A stretch of 64,000 nucleotides of DNA, taken from Meghimatium bilineatum. Lineage: Eukaryota; Mollusca; Gastropoda; Stylommatophora; Philomycidae. The translations under genes and the position numbers were made by a program. The DNA is taken from NCBI GenBank assembly GCA_034231615.1, contig CM067315.1, forward strand, positions 12,514,141 through 12,578,140, in the 5' to 3' direction. Below, piece by piece: positions 42,030 through 52,700 of the stretch (position 1 is its first letter; every line of letters starts with the position of its first letter). The notes under the pieces are model-generated. The model saw nothing but the letters and a program-made list of their open reading frames with translations. It was not told the origin of the DNA and ran no database searches.

Positions 42030-42290
42030 CCCATAGCATTTATTAATGTCATAGTGGCGTAAGATGTTAGCGATCTCATATTTCAGTGACTCTGCTATAT
42101 GTGGGAGGTAGCCATCTCCTCTCCCTCGCAGTCTTTACTTCCCGGATTAATCCGGTAACCAAATAAGGCTGGGTCGACATGGGAACCGTTGCGATCTGAA
42201 AATCATTTCAGTTTCAACTGGGGAATGAATTCAGGACCACTCATATGCGATACCAGTGCGCTAACCACTGCTCTATACGGCCCCCTTGTG
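42030..42290 (-). mobile_element. tRNA-derived SINE (separate family)
   Basis: On the minus strand: GGGGGCCGTATAGAGCAGTG, GTTAGCGCACTGGTATCG (A-box region TAGAGCAGTGGTTAGCGC), then GAATTCATTCCCC at the B-box position, and a body with CCGGATTAATCCGGGAAG. The head is tRNA-like but the anticodon stem is not intact. Confidence 0.65.
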
Positions 42291-42324
42291 CTTCCTATGT
42301 TTGTGCTTTCTAACTGAAGAATCA

Positions 42325-42495
42325 GCGTGAAGTGGACCGATTCTAGCTGTGCTACAGCTGCGGAGTGGGTCGATGCTAGATATGCCGCAGCTTTTAAGTG
42401 GGTCGATGCTAGCTGTGCCGCAGCAGTGAAATGAGCCGATGCTAGATGTATGGCAGCAGTGAAGTGGACCGATGGTAGCTGAGCCGCAGCTTTGA
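42325..42495. repeat. 33-bp repeat (about 5 copies) and nearby (AT)n
   Basis: Unit AGCTGTGCCGCAGCAGTGAA then ATGAGCCGATGCT. The minus frame gives 11-residue AAAQLAS-type repeats, a by-product. A short (AT)n lies at 42531-42552. Confidence 0.88.
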
Positions 42496-42614
42496 ATAAA
42501 TAGTTTACACGTATCACATTAATTAGTCATATATATATATATTATATATATAAATTGAATGTTATATTTAGGAAAAAAGTAAATACGTGTAGTATATTGA
42601 TTATATAAGCTATA

Positions 42615-43872
42615 TATAAACGTTGTTGTTTGTTTGTTTGTTTTTCGTTCGCTCCATTGTAACCATTACGGATATCCGTGCGATTTCCGCCGGGAGCGTG
42701 ATTACGTTGTGCCACCGTTATGCACCTTGTAGGCCTAGAACATCCGATTTCGGCATGCCTTGACAATTCGGGTGGGCTACCCTTAGCCTGTAACAGCCTC
42801 TACATCTGTCTCCAGGCACGCGTTGTGGAGACTCTACGCCCAGACGACGTTTTTGCTCTCGTCTGACTCGAACGAGGTGTTCCACTGTCTATGAACTTGC
42901 CTCGTGTAATTGGACGTGCTGTGCCTATGCCCATGGGTACTGAACCGTTTCTCATCCATGAGCCTGGTTCCTTAAGGGGAAGAACTCAACAGAGGAGTTG
43001 GACACTGGCTCTTTTGCCCTCTTAGCCGAGGTGTCATTCACCGACATCGTGTACCCCTTGTCCAAGTTCGAGTCTCACACCACGCGTTTGAGAGCAAGGC
43101 GTTCTCGAGCTGAGCGTCCTTGTCCCAATAGCGCCTGAGCCCATCAGGTACTGAACCCTTTCTCTCTTCAAGTGTATTTCCGGTGTAGGAAAACTTGACA
43201 GTAGAGTTGGGCCAGGGCTAAATCGTTGTCCCTTTTGTGCCTGAGCGCATCGAGTACGGAACCCTTTCTCTTCGCGAGCATATTTCCGGTTTAGGAAGGC
43301 TCGACATTAGAGTTGGATTAGGTCTTCTTGCTTTACCAAACGCCAATGAATGGGTCTGGATCTCTGCCTGTAAGGAACACAGGTAACTAGAAGCTAGTCT
43401 CGAGCTGACGGAGCTTGTAGTTCCCCTTTCCTAGGGACTTTTCACTTTCTATTTGCAGTTCGCGCTGCCCTCTAGCGCTGTTCTGCCCTTTCATTGTTTC
43501 ATTGTACTCGGTATGAAATCTATGTCTCTCGCCATGCATCTACCTTTACGTGCATTTTACATTGGCCGCCCCTCCAATGTTCGGACTGCACTGACTAGCT
43601 TCACTGTATGTCGACAGTGTCGCTATATGTGGTGATGCTGGTGGTGTCGGAGATATTGTCTGTCTCTTGTGCAGGCAAATCTCTTTCCATCTGCTACCTC
43701 CACATTCTCGGACACGATCCCCAAATGATTTGGCCAGAATCAGCTCGAGCTGCTGTATTTCTGTTTCCAGGGTGCACCGCGTGGAGGTACATTTGGGATC
43801 TTGGTTATCTGCTAACCCTGGGTCCGCCTAGAGCAATGCGTTCCCTTTGCACCCCATATAAACGTTAATATA
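42615..43872 (-). mobile_element. TE-D copy 1 (about 1.25 kb)
   Basis: GC-richer than its surroundings and homologous over most of its length to 48985-50325. Shared landmarks: CGTGCGATTTCCGCC, CGTTATGCACCTTGTAGGC, CCTCTTAGCCGAGGTGT, ATCTGCTACCTC, CAGGGTGCACCGC and CTTGGTTATCTGCTAACCCT. On the minus strand it ends GGAGCGAACGAAAAACAAAC, a retroelement-type tail. Short minus frames common to both copies (PTRCITV-QR, PGGNRT) have no known family. It contains the ACATCCGATTTCGGCATG module also seen in SINE-A/B. Confidence 0.7.
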
Positions 43873-44126
43873 TACGTACAGTTCAAATGTATGTAAGTAT
43901 ATTTATCAAGTACAAAACGTATGTAATATTAGTGTCTCCATTTGTACATACAGGCCCCTATATATACAGAGGTACACATGAAGAATAACCGTTGAGGAAG
44001 AGGCTAAATCAATTATGACTTCGTGGGTACATATGAAAAGGACAGACCAGCAAATAATTAGTTTAAGAGTTGTAGCCCTATACTCCGTAGGAAACTGTAA
44101 GGATATTAGATTCATTGATATATAGA
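43873..44126. other. no recognised feature
   Basis: AT-rich spacer. Confidence 0.4.
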
Positions 44127-44745
44127 CGCATGTGGTTGCGTCTGTGGGTCTCACCAATGACCCACTAGACAAACCACCCATGCAACAGAAAACCTTAGTT
44201 GATGACATGCCGTTATAATGAGGTTATCTTCTTAGAGAAGCGTCATGGCATGTCATCTATACAATTGTGCATTTATTTTTTTGTTGAAATGTGTTTAATT
44301 TTTACCTGAATATATATGTATGCACCGCACCATCTGTGGTTGGGAGGGAGCCAGAGATGTACCGTGCAGCACAGGGGAGGAGGAAACTGACAGCACCGTT
44401 TTTTCCTATGGCTTAGACCCATCATAGAGGCACAGTGACTCAGGACGTGACAATCCTTTTGACTTGAACATTTGGTTGCATGCCTGGAGCAGTAGAGAAG
44501 TTCGGCATAACCAGTAGTCAATTGGTGGCGGGGAATGAGCACAGTGAACCCTATCTTGGCTACAGTGGTTAGGATCAGTGCATAGGTTGAAACCTACCTT
44601 CCTTGAGGTGTGATAGTTATTCTCTGGGTCTGTCCCGGGGTGGGCCGAAAATCCACAGACTTCCCAGCAATATAATGCCATTTAATGGCATTAGGTCAAA
44701 GGGCATGAGCCCAAGGACCGCTGGATCAGCAACCAACCAACCATT
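44127..44745 (+). mobile_element. TE-F, full-length second copy
   Basis: Near-identical to 31425-32042 from GCATGTGGTTGCGTCTGTGG to GATCAGCAACCAACCAACCA. It is followed by a loose ATGGATGG/GACAGACAAATGAC tract. Confidence 0.85.
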
Positions 44746-45095
44746 GATATATAGATAAATGGATGGGTGAATGGTTAGATGTAAGGATAGCAAGATTGAC
44801 AAATGGACGGACAGACAAATGACAATATAAGACTGGACTATATATTTGTTTAAATGTATTAATTAGTTTTTTTGTCTTCTAATTTCGTTTTCATTGAATT
44901 TGTCTGTTCAGACGAAGATCTTATATCAAAACGTCAACCGTTTACGTTCTTCCTTTATTATAATTGTTTTTATCATCTATTTATTTTTGTGTAATGTGAC
45001 GAATATCTCTCCAGAACGTTGTCTTCTCAATAAGCTCTCCGAAACCCTCTCTGTCATGGAACATGCGGCTTGCATTTTCCAACGTTGTATTCATA

Positions 45096-45279
45096 TTCTT
45101 CTTCTTCTTCTGCGTTCGTTCTCAAACTCCTGTAGATTAGCAGGATGTAGTCCGGAGAACGGAATGCGTTGTGTCATGGTTTACACCATTGCTGCAATTT
45201 CTGCGCCTTTCGGCCTGACACATCCGACTTCAGCATGGCTTTGGGTCACTTACCCTATATGGGATGGGACAGCCAACTG
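45096..45279 (-). mobile_element. SINE-A 3' two-thirds
   Basis: CTTCTTCTTCTGCGTTCG through CGGCCTGACACATCCGACTT to GGGATGGGACAGCCAACT; the 5' third is missing. Well conserved. Confidence 0.83.
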
Positions 45280-45404
45280 TCCAATCAAAAATTGATTGCC
45301 TTTTTTCCCTGTCTTTTTCCCCTGTGACTTTTATGGTTTATCGGTCAAAGAGTGACCTTGATAAATATACGACCAATTGATTGATGTAAAATCAAGACTT
45401 CTGT

Positions 45405-45692
45405 CGCCCGTGTATTGCCGAAGCCAGAGAGGTGAGCAAAGCATAGCAACACTGTTTACCATCTATGTATGTCTTAAGAGGCGACTAAGGGGGTTATGAG
45501 ATGGAGTTGCCTGTGCCACCCCATTTATTGTGCGTCAAAGTGACCCAAAGTCATGATGAAGCCGGATGTACCAGGCCGAAAGGCGCAGGTATCGCAGCAA
45601 TGCTACGAACCATGACAGGACGCATTCTGTTCTCTGGACTAAATCCTGCTAATCTGCAGGACTTTGAGAACGAACAAAGAAGAAGAACAAGA
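45405..45692 (+). mobile_element. SINE-A, full-length
   Basis: GCCCGTGTATTGCCGAAGCC to GAGAACGAACAAAGAAGAAG. It sits directly upstream of an L4 3' end. Confidence 0.82.
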
Positions 45693-45727
45693 AGCCATCT
45701 GTAGATTTGGCTGCCAAACACAGTATA

Positions 45728-46165
45728 ATCATCAATCAATCAATCAATAAAACCCATAACCCTTCAGGGTCGTAGGGGTACCACATTGGAAGCTTCAGCA
45801 CACAGAGTCTTCCAGCGAATTCTATCCTCAGCGATGCGGATGAGTGTGGAAATATCTAGCCCTGTCCATTCCTTGATGTTGTCTGTCCATGTCTTTATTT
45901 GTCCTCCTCTGCTTCTTCCACCCTCGACAGTTCCCTGCAGTATTGTTTTTGACAAGGAATCGTGCCTGCATACATGTCCGAACCATGCTAGTTTTCGTCG
46001 TTTCACTATTGAAAGCAATGGCTCCTGAACACCTGCACACATCTCTACTTTATTTCTTACGTACACATTGGTCTTATGTTCCCTATAGGAAATTCGTAGA
46101 ATTCTTCTGTAGCATTTGTACTCGAAAGCCTGTAATCTTCTCTCCATAATCATAGTATAATCATA
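45728..46165 (-). pseudogene. L4: LINE C-terminal fragment
   Basis: Unbroken minus frame: MERRLQAFEYKCYRRILRIS then YREHKTNVYVRNKVE, RRKLAWFGHVCRHDSLSKTI, LQGTVEGGRSRGGQIKTWTD, NIKEWTGLDISTLIRIAEDR, IRWKTLCAEASNVVPLRP, stop. These are the ERRLxAFExKCYRRILxISYxEHKTN, (R)KLxWFGHVxRHDSLxKTILQGxVEG and TWxDNIKEWTG motifs of non-LTR elements. It ends with a (TTGA)n tail (ATCAATCAATCAATC on the plus strand). About 140 codons are intact, so it is a young fragment. Confidence 0.88.
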
Positions 46166-46337
46166 GTAACCATTGCAAACGTCGGAAATAGTCAAATGAA
46201 TAATTAACTCATTCGCTGCGGAGTATTTTTAACGTTTTGACGGATTTAATATTTTTAAGACTTTTAATGTCTACACATCTGTCAAGGGTTACAAGAAATA
46301 ATAGTTTTAAATAGATTTAAATTAGAATGTGATATAT
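46166..46337. other. no recognised feature
   Basis: AT-rich spacer. Confidence 0.4.
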
Positions 46338-46520
46338 TCTCTTCTTCCTCTGAGTTGGTTCTTAATCTCATCTCCCGCTGGGTCTCTCTTGTAGTAGGGC
46401 AGTGGTCCTACCAGCAGGATGTAGTCCAGAAAATGGAAATGCCTGCTTCACGCTACGCGGCAGAAATCACACGGACTTTTGTGCTGGTTATCAGAGGGCG
46501 AACGCAGAAGAAGAAGAACA
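46338..46520. mobile_element. inverted composite: minus SINE-B joined to plus SINE-C
   Basis: Minus SINE-B (CTTCTTCCTCTGAGTTGG ... GAAAATGGAAATG) to about 46442. It then switches to the plus-strand 3' end of SINE-C (GGCAGAAATCACACGGAC, TGTGCTGGTTATCAGAGG, GCGAACGCAGAAGAAGAAG). Tails point outward on both sides. Confidence 0.75.
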
Positions 46521-46576
46521 AGAAATATCAAAGCGTTTAACTCGCTGGTGCTTTCTCTTGATCTCTGTGTGTTTGT

Positions 46577-47362
46577 GATTGACGAGCGCTCACTAAGTGC
46601 TTTCTTCTACTCTGTTGTGATTGCCGGGCGCTCACTAAATGCTTTCTTCTACTCTGTTGTGATTGGCGGGCGCTCACTAAATGCTTTCTTCTACTCTGTT
46701 GTGATTGCCGGGCGCTCACTAAATGCTTTCTTCTACTCTGTTGTGATTGCTGGACACTCACTAAATGCTTTCTTCTACTCTGTTGTGATTGCTGGACACT
46801 CACTAAATGCTTTATTCTACTCTGTTGTGATTACGGAACACTCACTAAGTGCTTTCTTCTACTCTGTTTGGATTGCGTAACACTCACTAAGTGCTTTGTT
46901 CTACTCTGTTGTGATTGCTGGACACTCACTAAATGCTTTCTTCTACTCTGTTTGGATTGCGTAACACTCACTAAGTGCTTTGTTCTACTCTGTTGTGATT
47001 GCTGGACACTCACTAAATGCTTTCTTCTACTCTGTTGTGATTGCTAGACATTCCTTGCACTCACTAAATGCTTTCTTCTACTCTGTTGTGATTGCTAGAC
47101 ATTCCTTGCACTCACTAAATGCTTTCTTCTACTCTGTTGTGATTGCTGGACATTCCTTGCACTCACTAAAGGCTTTCTTCTACTCTGTTGTGATTGCTGG
47201 ACATTCCTTGCACTCACTAAATGCTTTCTTCTACTCTGTTGTGATTGCTGGACATTCCTTGCACTCACTAATTGCTTTCTTCTACTCTGTTGTGATTGCT
47301 GGACATTCCTTGCAGTCACTAATTGCTTTCTTCTACTCTGTTGTGATTGATGGACACTCACT
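46577..47362. repeat. 42-bp minisatellite passing into a 51-bp form
   Basis: Unit GCTTTCTTCTACTCTGTTGT then GATTGCTGGACACTCACTAA and AT. After 47030 each unit gains CATTCCTTG (51 bp). A GTTTGGATTGCGTAACAC variant marks an internal duplication (46865 and 46950). Both periods are multiples of 3, which explains the open frames on both strands. Confidence 0.94.
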
Positions 47363-47397
47363 GCAGGTATGGAGAGATGTATGCATGTCATGGAATA

Positions 47398-47660
47398 AGT
47401 TGCCGAAGCCGACAGTAAAGCAAAGAATAATAACCTTTCATGTATGTTGTGGGAGACGATTAATGAGGTTTAGTGGTGTAATTGGCTGTTCTATCTCATA
47501 TAGGGCCAAAGTTACTTAGAAGACATGCTGAAATTGGATGCGTGAGATAAAAATGTTGAGATATCGCAGTTACTAAGTAAACCATGGCAGGGCACATTTT
47601 ATGTTGTCCTGAGAACATCCTGCTAATCTGCAGGAGTATGAGACAAACTCTGAAGGAGAT
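47398..47660 (+). mobile_element. SINE-A, decayed
   Basis: GTTGCCGAAGCCGACAG, AGCAAAGAATAATAACCTTT, ATCCTGCTAATCTGCAGGAG. Confidence 0.75.
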
Positions 47661-47764
47661 AAATGTAATTATTTCTGTGTAGAATGTTTCTATCAAAACA
47701 AGTCAAAAAAAAAGTTTCTTCAATACAACATAGAGACATTTCTGTCATATGGCAGCAGGTCATG

Positions 47765-48260
47765 GAGAATCAAATAAACAAACACGTAGGAAACTAGAAC
47801 TCGCAGATGTGGTTCTTCAGAAGAATGATCTTCTTCTTCTTCTTCTTCTCGTTCTCAGTTTGACATGTCTACACAGCAAGTCCCGTTTTCTTAATAAAAG
47901 CTGCTGTATTTGAAAGCTCCTCAGTGTTCCCATACATCTTTTTGTGGATATTCGTCTCTGTGGGCCAGTGTTCTTCCCTTAACTGGTTTAGTGTATTGCA
48001 GTCTTGCAGGATATGTTTAGTGGTCTGTGCTGCCTGCCCAAAATGGCACAGTGGTAATGGGACCAATCTTAGTCTATTTAAGTGGCTGTTTAATCTGTTG
48101 TGTCCTGTTCTGAGGCGGAAGATAATAACCTTCTCTGCTCTGTCGAGATGTGGTAATTATCTTTTGGGTGGTCGACTTACCTGATGGCTTTAATGAGTGT
48201 CATGAGAATTATAGGATTAGTTAGGAAAACTAAGGACGAGGTACTAAGAGTAACACACAC
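47765..48260 (+). pseudogene. L5: LINE C-terminal fragment, interrupted by L6
   Basis: AATAAACAAACACG, GATGTGGTTCTTCAGAAG before the insertion and MRIIGLVRKTKDEVLRV after it correspond to NKQT, MWFxRRM and RIxGxVRKTNxxVL of the 38951 fragment. Confidence 0.7.
47824..48192 (-). pseudogene. L6: LINE 3' end with Cys-His motif, second copy
   Basis: The minus strand reads (L)PLCHFGQAAQTTKHILQDCN then TLNQLREEHWPTETNI and KKMYGNTEELSNTAAFI, homologous to 18430-18635 (CNCGQVNQTSEHILQECAN). The first Cys-x-Cys is changed to Cys-x-Phe. A (GAA)n tail sits at 47829-47850. Flanked by a short AATGA repeat (47819 and 48194), a probable target duplication inside L5. Confidence 0.78.
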
Positions 48261-48376
48261 CAAAAAAAAAAAGACAGTTACTTATCAGCATCAGGAATTT
48301 TTAAAAGGTCCATACTTATTGGCAACATCGTGAAAAAATGTTTAGAATACAATGTAAACAAGAGGCAACATTATGG

Positions 48377-48413
<37 letters not shown>

Positions 48414-48984
48414 GATATTTTTGCCATCATGGCATGGTAGAGAGTTGATATCCTGCACAACGGATATTGTGTTGTGGAGGAGACCGCTTATACTACCCAT
48501 CGTGGCGCTTGATGATGATGTATGTAGTGATATGTATGAAATACGCAGACTCGACAAATAAACTTTGCGTCCAACAATGGCAACATGTGCAACTATACAC
48601 CGTAACTTCGCTTCGCTGCGTGAACAAATGATGTATTTGGCTGCACAGCTTACAGCCTACAACAAGTACACGACATAATTCTCAGATATTTTCCCGGCCT
48701 GGCCTGGTTTTTTTGGGGTTTTTTTTTTTTGGGTGCATTCCTGACCTTCTATCAATACAATCAATGACCCAGATAGGGGTGTTCCCGCCGAGACAGGAAA
48801 TGGCGGCTAGACTGTCCTATTTTTATTGTAATGCATGCGTTATCCAGTCTCTTCTCATTTTAATGGGGTATTTGAGACATTCAGAGTAGAATTGGTAAAA
48901 ACAAATTCAATTACAGTAAAAAGCATTATTTCTAACAGAAATTGGTAACGAAGGCCAAGTGAATTTAATAATAGGGCCTATAAT
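48261..48984. other. unassigned; (GA)n microsatellite
   Basis: (GA)n at 48381-48411 and T-rich runs near 48708-48732. An overlapping open frame on each strand around 48350-48560 is not recognisable. Confidence 0.45.
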
Positions 48985-50325
48985 TTTTTTTTTTCCGTTG
49001 CGTTCGCTGCATAATACACGAAGATTTGTGCGATTTCCGCCTGGGGTGTACTTACGTTGTGTTACCGTTATGCACCTTGTAGGCACAGCATTCCCGATTT
49101 CGATATGTTTTTGCATGGTGCGCTACCCTAGCTTGTGACAGCCGTCCTATCTGCCGCCTGGTGGCGAATGTGTATTGACCCTACGCCGAGACCGTTTGTG
49201 TTCACGTTTATATTGAACGAGGTGTTTCAGCCAGGGAACTTGTCTCGAGTGATTAGACGTATTGTGCCTGTGCCCGTCGGGTACTGAACCTTTTCCTGAT
49301 CGGGAGCCTGGTTCAGGTTTAGAAACAACTCGGCAGAAGACTTGATCTCGGGCTCGTTCTCCCTCTTAGCCGAGGTGTGGACCCCTCGTCGAAGTCTGTA
49401 CACAAATTTAGGAGTAACTGACAAATGTGTGTTGCCAGGGCCCCGAAAGGGGAGCACAGAATAGCAACACTGTTTACCTTCCGCGCATGTCGTAAAAGGT
49501 GACTACGGAGTTGGCTGTCCTATCCCATATAGGATCAGTGACCAAAAACCATGCTGAAGTCGGATGTGTCAGGCCGAAAGGCGCAGATATAGCAGAAATT
49601 CTGTAAACCATGACACACCGCATTCCGTTCTCCGGACTACATCCTGCTAATCTGCAGGAGTTTGAGAACGAACGCAGAAGAAGAAGAAGGAGTACCTGAA
49701 ACGTGAAGTTTGTTCTCGAACTGAACAGAGCTTGTCTCCTTGGACGTGTGTGCCTGTGACCACCTGGTACTGCACCACGAGCATGATTACGGTATAGGAA
49801 AAACACGACAGTAGAGGTGGGCCTGGGACGGGAGCAGCGGTAACCAGAGGCTTGTCTCGAGCTGATAATACTTCGGTTCTGATTTTCTTGAAACTTTTTC
49901 CGATTCTCTTTTGATATGACGCTGCTCTCTCGAGCTGTGCTGCCCTCTTAGTGTACTCAATATGTTATCCTTATGGAGTCAGACGCACCAACTCTCTATA
50001 TTTCTCATACCATCTGCCCACATCGTAACATCTGCATTTTCTGCTCCCTCCCAGTGCTTCCACGAAACTGACTAGCGTCACTGTGTGCAGACATGTGTTG
50101 CGCAGAGGTATCGGAGATATTGTCTGTCTCTGTGCAGACAATTCTCTTTTTATCTGCTACCTCAACATTCACGGACACGAACTTCAAAAGTTTTAACCAG
50201 AATCATCACTAAGCTGTATTTCTGTTTCCAGGATGCACCACGAGGAGGTACTTTTGGGATCTTGGTTATCTGCTAACCCTGGGTCCACGTAGATAAATGC
50301 GGAACCTTTTGCACCTGCCAAAAAT
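48985..50325 (-). mobile_element. TE-D copy 2, interrupted by SINE-A
   Basis: Same landmarks as 42615-43872. The 3' end on the minus strand is GCAGCGAACGCAACGG followed by a run of A. Interrupted at 49422-49688 by SINE-A. It is about 1.07 kb without the insert. Confidence 0.7.
49422..49688 (+). mobile_element. SINE-A inserted in TE-D
   Basis: Close to the family consensus. 11-bp duplication GGAGTAACTGA/GGAGTACCTGA (49411-49421 and 49689-49699). It has an internal deletion of about 15 bp after GGTGACTACGGAG. Confidence 0.87.
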
Positions 50326-50449
50326 TAAAGTGGTTCTTGTTAACCTGAAAGTGTGTTTATTTGCTTCCGGGTATTTGTTTTGTGATCTATGTAACTAATT
50401 TTTTTGTTTTAAAAGTATGTTGTACTTATATTCAAAATACTACAGCAGA

Positions 50450-50862
50450 AGATGGAGGTGTGGGACCATTGGCTTAAATAAAACTGCGGCATAAACACCC
50501 ATTTCCATTTTCTGGAATACCACCTGTTGAAAATATTCTTCTGCGTTCGTTCTCACACTCCTGCAGACCAGTAAGATCTAGTCCGGAGAACCGAATGCGC
50601 ATGGTATCTGCGTATTTCGGCCTGACACATCCGACTTCATCGTGGCTTTGTGTCACTGACCCTATAAGGTATGCGGCAGCCAACTCCATCTCATAACCTC
50701 CTTAGTCGCATCTTACGACATGTATGGAAAGAAAAGAGTGTTGCTATTCTTTGCTTCCCTCTTTTGCCACGACAACACACGGACAACTGGAATTCTAGAA
50801 GGAACATTGTCCTATTATAATAGAGAACTAGCGGGAGTTTGAGAATAAACACTGCAGAAGAA
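50450..50862 (+). mobile_element. SINE-B, split by a SINE-A
   Basis: 5' part GGGACCATTGGCTTAAATAA ... CACCTGTTGAAAAT (50450-50535); 3' part GAATTCTAGAAGGAACATTG ... TTTGAGAATAAACACTGCAG (50788-50862). Confidence 0.78.
50536..50785 (-). mobile_element. SINE-A inserted in SINE-B
   Basis: CTTCTGCGTTCGTTCTCACA through CGGCCTGACACATCCGACTT to ACGACAACACACGGACAA. Full-length apart from a gap near ATGCGCATGG. Opposite orientation to its host. Confidence 0.8.
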
Positions 50863-50932
50863 ATGTCTAAATCCTTCTTTCCGTTTCTGAATTGAGCGTC
50901 CAGCTTCCACATCCACATAAAACAGAGGTTCT

Positions 50933-51043
50933 CAACCTGGTGTTCCCGCAAGCATATATGCTCGTGCCATTAGAATTAAGACGCTCTCGCGAGGACTAAT
51001 AATTGCATAAGAGGCGGTGCTCACTGTCTGTAAATGTTGAGAA
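50933..51043. mobile_element. possible hAT-like MITE
   Basis: Begins CAGAGGTTCTCAACCTGG and ends TGTTGAGAACCTGTG, inverted repeats of 12-14 bp. I cannot find a matching 8-bp target duplication, so the family is uncertain. Confidence 0.5.
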
Positions 51044-51249
51044 CCTGTGGTATAGAAGTATACTTATCACTAGCGATATGTTTAAAAAGTGATCTCTACT
51101 GCAATGTTGAAGTGAATTTTGGGTAATAACAGCAATAATATGACGAGACACCGTTTCAACCAGTGTTGGTAGCATATGACAGATATCCCTGGTGTAGTGG
51201 GAATAAAGTTTGCACTGTCCTCAAGAGGTAGCAAGCTCGTATCACGTTC

Positions 51250-51530
51250 CGTCCCTGTGTTGCCGGTACTCGAGATGGGAGAAAAGATTGGCAACACTGT
51301 TTACCTTCCATGGATGTCGTAAGAGGTGACTAAGTAGGTTACGGGATGGAGTTGGCTGTCCCATCCCATATAGGGTCAGTGATCTAAAGCCATGCTGAAG
51401 TCGGATGTGTCAGGCCGAAAGGTGCAGATATCACAGTATTGCTGTAAACCATGACACAACGCATTCCGTTCTCCGGACTACATCATGCTAATCTCCAGGA
51501 GTATGAGAACGAACGCAGAAGAAGAAGAAT
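51250..51530 (+). mobile_element. SINE-A, full-length
   Basis: CCTGTGTTGCCGGTACTCGA to GAACGCAGAAGAAGAAGAAT; well conserved. It directly precedes the Penelope relic. Confidence 0.85.
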
Positions 51531-51536
51531 GAAGTT

Positions 51537-52700
51537 GCTATGAGCACTAAGATGGGGCCTTGCTGCGCTTGCTTATTCATGGACCACCTTGAGCACCAGG
51601 TATGGGAATCCTATGTGGAAGCAGGGATCCCTTCCCATCGATGTTCCTTCCAAAGGTATATCGATGATGGCATCGGCACCACTGCCATGTCTGAGGCTGA
51701 ACTGGCACTCTTCATACAATTCATTGTTAATTTTCACCTGGTCATCAAGTTCACATCAGAAATCTCCACCTCCCATGTGAACTCCCTGGACATATCCATC
51801 ACTATCCAACCCTTCTGTCTTAGCACATCATTACATTACAAACCGACTGATATCCATAACTTTCTTATGTACACCTCTTCTTATCCCTCTGCCTGTCGCG
51901 ATTCCCTTCCATTCTCCCAACTTCTCCATCTCCGGCGCTTGTGTAGTTGCGAGGACGATTTCCTCGAGAAAGACTACGAGATGACACATTTCTTCCGCTG
52001 TTGACTATACCCCGAGAGAGTCCTAAGTTCTTCCCTTCTTAGAGCGTGCAGAATCTTTAGGCAGGACACCCTCTTGAACACTCGGAAGTCTTCCTCTTCT
52101 GAAAGAGTAACATTTGTTCTCACTTTCCATCCGCACAGCGCTGCCGTTCGTCATGTCCTACTTCGCCCCATTCCACTTCTCCAGTCTGATCCAGAGATGC
52201 AGAAAGTGTTCTGTGAACCCCCCCCCCCCTTCTCTTGTTGCTTACAGACGTGACAAGAACCTCAGGAATCCACTGGTCCGGATTCACCCCCAGCCCGATG
52301 TTCTTAATCATTTCAGCACCATCAGCTGCAAATGCTAGACATGCGCTCAAGTCACCCAGTCTGCCATATTCCCTACAGCCACCTACACCATTGAGGAGAG
52401 GTTCACATGTGTGTCCCGCAACGTCATCTATGCCATCATATGCAAGAGTTGCGAAATGACATATGTAGGCGAAACTAGAAGGAGGCCCGCAGACCGATTC
52501 CGTGAACATCTGTATAGCATAAAAACCCATTCGGGTTATCCTGTAGACGTTCACTTCAATGGCACCGGGCCATAAGGGCCTTCGAGACGTCCAGGACATT
52601 CCGGTTACGGTCATTAAGTCTTGCTTCTCTGAGGACCGTAACATTACCAGTATATCACTCTTAATCCCTACGTAATCAACGAGAGCATGTGTCATGTACG
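51537..52700 (+). pseudogene. Penelope-like element: reverse transcriptase and GIY-YIG endonuclease relic
   Basis: The first frame (51540-52004) reads MSTKMGPCCACLFMDHLEHQ, then RCSFQRYIDDGIGTTAMS (catalytic YIDD box), FHLVIKFTSEIS, NSLDISI, SLHYKPTDIHNFLMYTSSYP, RDSLPFSQLLHLRRLCS. This is the second half of a Penelope-type reverse transcriptase. In another frame VAYRRDKNLRNPLVR leads, after a stop in the Cys-rich linker (CKC-stop-TC, about 52338), to RFTCVSRNVIYAIICKSC, EMTYVGETRRRPADRFREHL, a GIY-YIG nuclease module with the Y-V-G-E-T motif and R-x-REH. A poly-C run (52219-52230) and frameshifts break it. The N-terminal half is missing. It is inactive. Confidence 0.87.

Noticed and set aside
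46276..47519. Long frames with ATGCTTTCTTCTACTC-type repeats, both strands
   Set aside because: The 42- and 51-bp repeat units are multiples of 3, so frames stay open by chance.
52120..52695. 191-codon minus-strand frame
   Set aside because: Shadow of the Penelope-like endonuclease region, whose plus-strand reading has recognisable motifs.
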